A DNA stretch of 64,000 nucleotides. Source: Sneathiellales bacterium. GTDB taxonomy: Bacteria; Pseudomonadota; Alphaproteobacteria; JANQFL01. The translations under genes and the position numbers were made by a program. How positions within the stretch are numbered: the stretch's first letter is position 1; each line of letters starts with the position of its first letter. Of this stretch, positions 57,764-64,000 are shown piece by piece. The stretch lies in NCBI GenBank assembly GCA_028277845.1, contig JANQFL010000109.1, positions 1-64,000 of the forward strand, in the 5' to 3' direction. A model generated the notes under the pieces. That model searched no databases. It worked only from the letters and a program-made list of their open reading frames with translations, and had not been told where the DNA came from.

Positions 57764-57801
57764 AACGAAAAAAAATCTTCGAAATCTAAGATGTTTTCGT
57801 T
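57764..57801. promoter_or_regulatory. Operator B between marR and the TRAP importer genes
   Basis: TTCGAAATCTAA at 57778-57789 matches operator A at 11 of 12 bases; the match extends to ATCTT before it. It is nested in an inverted repeat ATCTT/AAGAT and flanked by perfect arms AACGAAAA (57764-57771) and TTTTCGTT (57794-57801). It is placed to control both marR (minus) and the TAXI-TRAP genes (plus). Confidence 0.6.
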
Positions 57802-57929
57802 GCTCCCTGTTTTGATTGATGCCAGAATTCTCCTCGAAATCAAAATAAACAAAGTTGGCTGATCGAGCCGCTCGCCCAGCACGGCGCGGCCATCACCCAA
57901 AAATAAAACTTGTTCAGAGAGGAATCGCC

Positions 57930-58937
57930 ATGAAACTCAAGCTGAAAACACTTGCCTTCGCCGCCGTCACCTTGGCGGTTGCGTCGGCTGCCCACGCCGA
58001 AACCTATAACCTGACCTTGACCGGCGCCAGTCCGGGTGGATTGTGGTCACGCATCGGCGGCGGGGTCGACGCCGCCATTGCCAAGGCTTATCCCGGCTCC
58101 ACCGTGACCTATCAGACGTCGAGCGGCGGCCTCGCCAATGTGCCGTTGGTCGCCACAGGCAAAGTACCCATGGGTATCGTGACGGACGGTGACCTGTCGG
58201 CGGCCAAGGCCGGCAGCAAGCCGTTTCGCGGCAAGATCGAAAACGTCCGGGTTTTGTTCCGTGCCTATACCTCGCAGGCACGCTTCCAGATGACTCACCT
58301 GCTGCTGAACAAGGAGTTCGCCGACAAGCACGGCGTATCGTCGTTTCAGGACATCGTCGCCAAAAAACTGCCGGTGCGCATCGCCATCAACCGCCGCGGC
58401 AACATGGACAGCGACGTCAGCCGGGTCCTGATGGAAGAGATGGGGGCGAGCATCAAGGATATCGAGGGCTGGGGCGGGCAGGTGGTGCATGCCGCGTCGA
58501 AGGAGATCGTCTCGCTGATGATGGACCGCCGGATCGATCTGGCGAACTTCGGTATCGCCTACAAGCATCCGCGGGTGCGCGAAATCGCCAAGGGCATTAC
58601 GCCGGTATGGCTCGACATTCCCCAGGACATCGCGGCCAAGACGGCGGCCAAGTTCGGCGGCGAGGTATGCGGGTTCAAACCGGGTGAATATGCCTTCGCG
58701 CCCGGTAAGGGCACGTCGGTCTGCGTCGGCGCCGTCATCATCGGCAGCGCCGACATGGACGACAAGACGGCCTATGCCATCACCAAGGCCCTGGTCGAGC
58801 GGATCGGCGAGTTCAAGGACAAGTCGCATAAACTGATCAAGAAGACGGCATCGCCGCAAACCTTGTCCACCGGCTCGATCTATCCTTTCCATCCCGGATC
58901 GGCCAAGTACCTCAAAGAAGCCGGCTTGATGAACTAA
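57930..58937 (+). CDS. TAXI-type TRAP transporter solute-binding protein
   Basis: A 335-residue periplasmic binding protein of the TAXI family. A signal peptide (about 1-22, LAVASAAHA) is followed by LTLTGASPGGLWSRIGGGVDAAI and YQTSSGGLANV, typical of TAXI proteins. GAGAGGAA precedes the ATG at 57930; the frame is open to 57855. It should deliver an organic acid, here probably the aromatic substrate, to the TRAP permease encoded next. Confidence 0.9.
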   Translation: MKLKLKTLAFAAVTLAVASAAHAETYNLTLTGASPGGLWSRIGGGVDAAIAKAYPGSTVTYQTSSGGLANVPLVATGKVPMGIVTDGDLSAAKAGSKPFRGKIENVRVLFRAYTSQARFQMTHLLLNKEFADKHGVSSFQDIVAKKLPVRIAINRRGNMDSDVSRVLMEEMGASIKDIEGWGGQVVHAASKEIVSLMMDRRIDLANFGIAYKHPRVREIAKGITPVWLDIPQDIAAKTAAKFGGEVCGFKPGEYAFAPGKGTSVCVGAVIIGSADMDDKTAYAITKALVERIGEFKDKSHKLIKKTASPQTLSTGSIYPFHPGSAKYLKEAGLMN

Positions 58938-58963
58938 ACAGCGTTTTGGAGCACGTCACGGGC

Positions 58964-58987
58964 GGGGTGCGGCGGAGGCCGCATCCC
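58964..58987 (+). promoter_or_regulatory. Intercistronic hairpin between TRAP binding protein and permease
   Basis: GGGTGCGGC (58965-58973) pairs with GCCGCATCCC (58978-58987) around a GGAG loop with one bulged T. No T run follows, so it more likely stabilises the upstream message than terminates it. Confidence 0.55.
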
Positions 58988-59022
58988 GTTCTTCCACGCG
59001 TTTGGTCTTGAAGGCAACCGGC

Positions 59023-60939
59023 ATGCAGGCTCGGCAAATCTTCTCCGTCGATACATGGTTCTCCGTCGGCGCCCGGCGTCGGCCGCAAGGCATCTACTAT
59101 TGGGTGTTCACGCCCTTTGCCCTGGCCATCGCGGTCTATGTCATCAGCGCCGCGACCTGGGTGATCATCGATCCGTGGACCCTGGCCGTATTGTTTTTCG
59201 CCGGCATGAGCGCGCTGGGCTTCCTCACCACCGGCGCGACCAAATACGCCGACCTCGACCGCCCGGCCATCGTCGACATGGTGCTGGCCGCTTTAAGTAT
59301 CGCCGCCGGAATCTACTTTGCCGTCAAGTCGGCCGAAGTCGAACAACGCATCGCGCTGCTCGATCCGCTGAGCAACTGGGACCTCTTCTTCGCCTCGGTG
59401 GTATTCCTGCTGACCATCGAGATTACCCGCCGCACCACCGGATTGGGGCTGACGTTCCTGGTGCTGGTCTTTGTCGCCTACAATCTGTTCGGCCACCATC
59501 TGAGCGGCGTCATCCAGCACGGCTATATCGACTACACCCATTTTATCGAAATCACCGTCTTCACCACCGATGGTATTTTTGGCGTGCCCGTGCGGGTCGC
59601 CGCCACCTACGCCTTCCTGTTCGTGATGTTCGGCACGCTGTTGCAGGCGTGCCGGGGTGGCGATTTCTTTTTCGACTTCGCCGCCGCCGTCAGCGGCCGC
59701 CAGGCCGGCGGGCCGGCCAAGGTGGCGGTGCTGTCATCGGGCATGTACGGCATGATTTCCGGCAGCCCGACCTCCGACGTGGTGACCACCGGATCGATCA
59801 CCATCCCGATCATGAAGCGTCTCGGTTACTCCGGCCGGCTGGCCGGCGCCATCGAGGTGGCGGCCTCGACCGGCGGCAGCCTGGTGCCGCCGGTGATGGG
59901 AACCGCCGCCTTCATCATGGTTGATTTCACCGGCATCGATTACCGTGACATCGCCATCGCCGCACTGATTCCCGCGGTGCTGTACTACGTCTCGGTCTAC
60001 GCCCAGGTGCATTTCCGTTCGCTGCGCGAAGGCTTCACGGCGCTGGATGCCGATAAGATCCCCGGCCTGCTGGATACGCTGAAGAAGGGCGGCTTGTTCT
60101 TCGTGCCCCTCGCGGCCCTGACTGTCGCTCTTCTGCAAGGCTATACGCCGACCTATGTCGCCGTTGTCGGCTCGGTCGTCGTGGTCGCCGTCGCGTTGGT
60201 CAAGAAACATACGCGCATCGGAATCATCGGCATCGGCAAGGTGCTGGTGGAAACCTGCTACCGCATGGTGCCGGTGGCCGGCGCCACGGCGGCGGCCGGC
60301 CTGATCATCGGCGGCATCACCATGACCGGCCTGGCCGGGAAGTTCGCCCACGTCGTTTACGGCATCACCGATGCGCAACTTCTGCCCACCCTGGGGCTGA
60401 CCGCGGCACTGACGGTGGTGTTGGGCCTGGGCATGCCGACGCCCAGTGCCTACATCCTGGCATCGGCCCTGATGGCGCCGATCCTGTCCCAGCTCGGCGT
60501 CGAGATCCTGCAGGCCCACATGTTCGTGTTGTATTACGCCGTCATGTCGGCCTTGACGCCGCCTGTCGCCGTGGCGGCCTATGCCGCATCGTCGATCGCC
60601 GAGGACAATCCGCTCTATATCGCCGTGCTGGCGGTCAAGCTGGCCCTGGCGGCGTTCATCATCCCCTTCGCCTTCGTCTACGGCCCGGCCCTGTTGATGA
60701 TCGGCAGCGCTTGGGAGATCGTTCTGGCCGCCGTAACGGCGGCGTTGGGTCTGGTGCTGATCGCGGCTGCCATCGAAGGCTATCTGGCGCGGCCGCTGGC
60801 GGCATGGTTCCGCTGGCCGCTCGGCCTTGCCGGCCTCGGGCTGGTATTCCCCGATATCGAGATCATGCTGGCGTCGTTGGCGGTGCTGGTGGTGCTGTTC
60901 GCGCCCCGGGCACTGGCTGCGGTGCGCCGGCGCGGTTAG
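59023..60939 (+). CDS. Fused TRAP transporter permease (4TM + 12TM type)
   Basis: A 638-residue membrane protein with about 16-18 hydrophobic segments. The N-terminal part corresponds to the small DctQ-like subunit and the rest to DctM, the fused form usual with TAXI binding proteins. Conserved segments include SGMYGMISGSPTSDVVTTGSITIPIM, STGGSLVPPVMGTAAFIM and GLGMPTPSAYILASALMAP. ATG at 59023 follows AAGG; upstream in-frame TTGs are weaker. Its stop overlaps the convergent aldolase-family gene by 4 bases. Confidence 0.93.
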   Translation: MQARQIFSVDTWFSVGARRRPQGIYYWVFTPFALAIAVYVISAATWVIIDPWTLAVLFFAGMSALGFLTTGATKYADLDRPAIVDMVLAALSIAAGIYFAVKSAEVEQRIALLDPLSNWDLFFASVVFLLTIEITRRTTGLGLTFLVLVFVAYNLFGHHLSGVIQHGYIDYTHFIEITVFTTDGIFGVPVRVAATYAFLFVMFGTLLQACRGGDFFFDFAAAVSGRQAGGPAKVAVLSSGMYGMISGSPTSDVVTTGSITIPIMKRLGYSGRLAGAIEVAASTGGSLVPPVMGTAAFIMVDFTGIDYRDIAIAALIPAVLYYVSVYAQVHFRSLREGFTALDADKIPGLLDTLKKGGLFFVPLAALTVALLQGYTPTYVAVVGSVVVVAVALVKKHTRIGIIGIGKVLVETCYRMVPVAGATAAAGLIIGGITMTGLAGKFAHVVYGITDAQLLPTLGLTAALTVVLGLGMPTPSAYILASALMAPILSQLGVEILQAHMFVLYYAVMSALTPPVAVAAYAASSIAEDNPLYIAVLAVKLALAAFIIPFAFVYGPALLMIGSAWEIVLAAVTAALGLVLIAAAIEGYLARPLAAWFRWPLGLAGLGLVFPDIEIMLASLAVLVVLFAPRALAAVRRRG

Positions 60940-61673
60940 AGCGCGTTGGCTTGCTCGTGCCGTTCCAGCTTGCGGGTGAAATAGCCCCAATTGTCGGTGA
61001 CGAACCAGTCGCTGGAAAACACGCCGGCATGGTCTGCCAGTTCGGCGGCGTCTGGGTAACGGATCGGCAGGCCGGTGGCTTTGATCTCGAAGAACGCCTT
61101 GCAGGCCCGCTCGAGATAGATGGCGTTGAGCGCGGCGCCACCGATGGTGTCGCCGCAATAGGTGACGCCGTGATTGCGCATGAACACGGCCCAGTGGTCG
61201 CCCAGCGCGGTGGCCAGAGCCCGGCCCAGTTCGGGCTTGGAAATCAGCACCGAGGTATCGTCGAAGCGGGCGACATGATGGCCGCGCACCCGGTAACCTT
61301 CCTGCACGAAGGGCCGGAACTCTTCGTTCAGTGCCGTGAACAGGGTGGCGAAATGGGGATGGCCGTGGCCGACCACGTTGACGTCGGCCCGCGCCTTCAT
61401 GATCTCGGTATGGATCGGCCATTCGGCGTGGCGCCGGCCTGCGCCGGCCAACTGGTTGCCGTCGAAATCGATGAGGATGAAATCATCGGCGTCGTGGATG
61501 TCGCCCAGCGGCACGCCCATGCGTTTGAGCCAGATCCCTCGGCCGTCCGGGTCGCGCAGGGAAAGATGGCCCTGGGTGCCGTCCTCGTGGCCTTCCATCG
61601 CCAGAACGCGGCAGGCGCCGGCCAGGTCGGTCAGGGCGTGGCGCAAGGCGTTGCTCATGAGCGGTTCGGTCAT
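60936..61673 (-). CDS. Class II aldolase/adducin family protein
   Basis: A 245-residue zinc-dependent family member. The metal His residues are in GHGHPHFATLF (about 121-127) and MRNHGVTYCG (about 182); AEWPIHTEIMK supplies the usual Glu/His region. Some relatives in phthalate clusters are dihydroxyphthalate decarboxylases, others are aldolases of small sugars. GGAGG six bases upstream sets the start at 61673. It is divergent from the TauE gene, with operator C between, so it probably belongs to the same aromatic pathway. Confidence 0.85.
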   Translation of the reverse strand: MTEPLMSNALRHALTDLAGACRVLAMEGHEDGTQGHLSLRDPDGRGIWLKRMGVPLGDIHDADDFILIDFDGNQLAGAGRRHAEWPIHTEIMKARADVNVVGHGHPHFATLFTALNEEFRPFVQEGYRVRGHHVARFDDTSVLISKPELGRALATALGDHWAVFMRNHGVTYCGDTIGGAALNAIYLERACKAFFEIKATGLPIRYPDAAELADHAGVFSSDWFVTDNWGYFTRKLERHEQANAL

Positions 61674-61711
61674 CGGCGGCCTCCGAGTTTCGACGGCAAC
61701 GGGGGGTGTTA

Positions 61712-61723
61712 TTAGATATCTAA
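61712..61723. promoter_or_regulatory. Operator C between the class II aldolase and TauE genes
   Basis: TTAGATATCTAA, a perfect 12-bp palindrome differing from operator A at one base. It lies 39 bases before the aldolase-family start (minus) and about 85 bases before the TauE start (plus). Confidence 0.65.
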
Positions 61724-61808
61724 GTATAATTGCCGGATGGGCCTTTGGGAAGTTTTCCACTGTGTTTACTGCCATTTACCAGAATTTTTTTACTGATAGT
61801 AACTGTCT

Positions 61809-62567
61809 GTGGGGTCGGTCTTGACGTTGATCGAACCGACGACGCTGATCCTGATCGCCGCCGCCTATTTGCTCGGCAGCGTGGTCAAGGGCGTCACCGG
61901 TTTCGGTGCACTGCTCGTCGCCGTGCCGATCATGTCGATGGTCGTCGAGCCGGCCACGGCGATTGCCGTCACCAGCGGTTCCGTGATCGTTTCCAATGTC
62001 TGGCAGCTGATCGAATCGCGGCAGGCCATGTGGGTCCTGCGGCGGTTTTGGAGTTTGTTGCTCGCCCTGCTGCCGGCCACGCTCGTCGGCAGCCAGTTCC
62101 TCGCCAAGGTCGACGGCCGGGTCAGCGGCGCCGTCATCGGTGTTATGGTGATATTGTACTGCCTGAGTCAGATTTCTCGTTTCCACCCTACCGTGCGGGA
62201 GCGCCACACGAAGGCGTTGAATCCGGTCATCGGCGGGGCCGCCGGGCTGGTCGGCGGCGCCACCATTTTGACCGGTTCGGTGCTGATCATGTACCTGGTC
62301 GCCTTGCGCCTTCGAAAGGACCAGTTCGTCGGCGCAATTGCCTTGATGTACCTGGTAAACGCCATCCCGATCTATCTGACCCTGTCCTATTTCGGCCGCT
62401 ACTCGGCCAACGAACTGGCGGTTTCCGTTGGCTTGGTTGCGCCGGCCCTTACCGGCATCGTTATCGGTCGGATAGTGCGCCAACGGGTATCACAAAAGCT
62501 GTTCCAGCGTCTTGTCATCGGCCTGCTGTTGATGATCGGGCTCAACCTTCTCTTGAAGGCCGTCTAG
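61809..62567 (+). CDS. TauE/SafE family anion exporter
   Basis: A 252-residue membrane protein with about eight hydrophobic helices and the family pattern AYLLGSVVKGVTGFGALLVAVPIM at the start, repeated in the second half (GGAAGLVGGATILTGSVLIMYLV). Several family members export sulfite or organosulfonates. It starts with GTG at 61809, with no strong ribosome site. Shared operator C with the class II aldolase gene suggests co-regulation with the aromatic pathway. Confidence 0.85.
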   Translation: MGSVLTLIEPTTLILIAAAYLLGSVVKGVTGFGALLVAVPIMSMVVEPATAIAVTSGSVIVSNVWQLIESRQAMWVLRRFWSLLLALLPATLVGSQFLAKVDGRVSGAVIGVMVILYCLSQISRFHPTVRERHTKALNPVIGGAAGLVGGATILTGSVLIMYLVALRLRKDQFVGAIALMYLVNAIPIYLTLSYFGRYSANELAVSVGLVAPALTGIVIGRIVRQRVSQKLFQRLVIGLLLMIGLNLLLKAV

Positions 62568-62653
62568 GTTCGAACTTACTTCGTCCGGGAACGCTGGAAC
62601 GTCCCATGTATTTGCCTTCGTCGGCAACTGCCCGGTGATCTCAGGCGGGCCGG

Positions 62654-64000
62654 TCAGAAGTCGAAGGTTATGCCTTGGGCGAGTGGAAGGCCGCGGGAAT
62701 AGTTGATCGTGTTTGTTTGCCGCCGCATGTAACCCTTCCATGCGTCCGATCCCGATTCGCGGCCGCCGCCCGTTTCCTTTTCGCCGCCGAACGCGCCGCC
62801 GATCTCGGCACCGGACGGGCCGATATTGACGTTGGCGATGCCGCAGTCGGAACCGGTGACGGAAATGAAAGTTTCGGCCTCACGCACATCAGTGGTGAAG
62901 ATGCTGGACGACAGGCCTTGCGGCACATCGTTTTGCGCCGCGATCGCGTCCGCGAGGTCGCTGTACTTCATGACATAGAGAATTGGGGCAAAGGTTTCCT
63001 GTGTGACGACGGCCGTTTGCGCCGGCATATCGACGATGGCGGGTGCCACATAACTGGCGTCGGGATAGGTGTCTTGCAGCGTCGGTTCGCCGCCGTGCAC
63101 GGTGCCGCCTTCGGCACGTGCCTGGGCAAGCGCGTCCAGCATGGCGTTCAATGACTGCCGACCGATCAGCGGCCCGATCAGCGTGCCGTCGTGTAAAGGG
63201 TTGCCGATGGGAAGGCTTTCATAGGCGGTGATAAGGCGTTGCAGAAAGCTGTCGTGAATGCTGTCGTGGAGGAACAGGCGGCGCAGCGTCGTGCAGCGCT
63301 GTCCGGCCGTGCCGACCGCGGAGAAAACGACGGCGCGCAGGGCCATCTCCAAATCCGCCGACGGCGCGACGATCATGGCGTTGTTGCCGCCGAGTTCGAG
63401 GATGGATCTGCCAAAGCGTTGCGCGACAACGGGTCCGACCATTGCGCCCATACGGGTGGACCCCGTCGCCGACACCAGGGCTATGTTGTCGTTGGCGACG
63501 AGGGCTTCCCCGCATTCCCGGCCGCCGATGACGACCTGGAGAAGATTGCCGGGAGCGTCCCCGAACCGGGCGGCGGCGCGTTGAAAGATCTTGGCGCAGG
63601 CCAGCGCGGTCAGGGGCGTCAATTCCGATGGTTTCCAGATGACGGAGTCGCCGCAAACCAGGGCGATCGCCGCATTCCAACACCATACCGCAACCGGAAA
63701 GTTGAACGCGCTGATGACGCCGCAAACACCCAGTGGATGCCAGGTTTCCCGCATGGAGTGGCCCGGACGTTCGGAGGCGATGGTCAAGCCGTAAAGTTGC
63801 CTGGAGAGACCGACGGCGAAGTCGCAGATGTCGATCATTTCCTGCACTTCCCCCAGGCCCTCCTGGAGGATCTTGCCGCACTCCAGCGTGACGAGCCGTC
63901 CGAGGTTCTCTTTCTCCGCCCGCAGTTCCTCGCCCAACAGCCGAACCAGTTCTCCGCGCCGGGGTGGCGGAACCTGGCGCCAAGCCGCAAATGCCGTCCG
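62654..64000 (-). CDS. amaB: Aldehyde dehydrogenase, AmaB/ALDH7 type (5' end outside window)
   Basis: The visible 448 residues cover most of an NAD-dependent aldehyde dehydrogenase resembling alpha-aminoadipic semialdehyde (piperideine-6-carboxylate) dehydrogenase of lysine catabolism. Visible features: HSMRETWHPLGVCGVISAFNFPVAVW, WKPSELTPL, the catalytic Glu in LELGGNNAMIVAP, the catalytic Cys in GTAGQRCTTLRRLF, and the C-terminal SDAWKGYMRRQTNTINYS typical of the ALDH7 group. The frame continues past the window end. It is convergent with TauE and probably not part of the aromatic cluster. Confidence 0.9.
   Translation of the reverse strand, partial: RTAFAAWRQVPPPRRGELVRLLGEELRAEKENLGRLVTLECGKILQEGLGEVQEMIDICDFAVGLSRQLYGLTIASERPGHSMRETWHPLGVCGVISAFNFPVAVWCWNAAIALVCGDSVIWKPSELTPLTALACAKIFQRAAARFGDAPGNLLQVVIGGRECGEALVANDNIALVSATGSTRMGAMVGPVVAQRFGRSILELGGNNAMIVAPSADLEMALRAVVFSAVGTAGQRCTTLRRLFLHDSIHDSFLQRLITAYESLPIGNPLHDGTLIGPLIGRQSLNAMLDALAQARAEGGTVHGGEPTLQDTYPDASYVAPAIVDMPAQTAVVTQETFAPILYVMKYSDLADAIAAQNDVPQGLSSSIFTTDVREAETFISVTGSDCGIANVNIGPSGAEIGGAFGGEKETGGGRESGSDAWKGYMRRQTNTINYSRGLPLAQGITFDF

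Noticed and set aside
44385-64000. Integrative element inserted at tRNA-Glu
   Set aside because: No integrase, transposase or duplicated tRNA end is seen in the window; kept only as a positional hint.

Overview
The window looks like chromosome of a GC-rich alphaproteobacterium, most likely Rhodospirillales-like. Supporting signs are a DUF4164-zapA-6S RNA-fau-TIGR00282 block, yebC-ruvCAB-ybgC-tolQRAB-pal-cpoB-tilS-ftsH-folP-glmM in one run, a long-type SerC next to SerA, HisZ-PurA, and an alphaproteobacterial RpoH. Family assignments come from reading the translated proteins; no database search was possible.

Layout. 0-5.4 kb: 3' part of transketolase (minus), then DUF4164, zapA, 6S RNA, fau, a YmdB-type phosphodiesterase and a membrane class III nucleotide cyclase. 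5.4-7.9 kb: an AT-rich intergenic island, a small acidic protein with two internal repeats, and an ECF sigma operon with a membrane (probable anti-sigma) protein and a CnrX/CpxP-like periplasmic sensor. 8.1-24 kb: housekeeping block (yebC, Holliday junction resolution, Tol-Pal envelope machine, tRNA-Ile lysidine synthase, FtsH, folate, GlmM, ThiD). 24-31.8 kb: a MocR regulator with palindromic sites in its divergent promoter region, a DUF1127 protein, an EamA exporter, PhzF, GNAT, a tartrate/isopropylmalate-type dehydrogenase, DUF423, and a translationally coupled pair of class V aminotransferases. 32-44.4 kb: serC-serA-hisZ-purA, a pseudokinase plus membrane partner, rpoH with a near-consensus promoter, rluD, a small membrane protein, a JAMM peptidase, threonine aldolase and tRNA-Glu(CTC).

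After the tRNA the content becomes catabolic. 44.6-52.2 kb: an N-carbamoyl-D-amino-acid hydrolase and a diaminopropionate ammonia-lyase, divergent from a four-gene oligopeptide-type ABC importer that has a sigma-54-like promoter; a 28-codon stub of an amidohydrolase follows. 52.4-62.6 kb: a phthalate-like aromatic acid pathway (ring-hydroxylating oxygenase and reductase, dihydrodiol dehydrogenase, 4,5-dihydroxyphthalate decarboxylase-type protein, class II aldolase-type protein), a TAXI-TRAP importer, a TauE/SafE exporter and a MarR regulator. The window ends inside an AmaB-type aldehyde dehydrogenase.

Most notable observation: the three divergent intergenic regions of the aromatic acid cluster each carry a 12-bp palindrome of the form TTAGAWATCTAA (one copy has one mismatch). 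The likely reader is the MarR protein encoded between them. This ties oxygenase, reductase operon, importer, class II aldolase and TauE exporter into one proposed regulon. The inclusion of a sulfite-type exporter raises the possibility that the substrate is a sulfonated aromatic acid.
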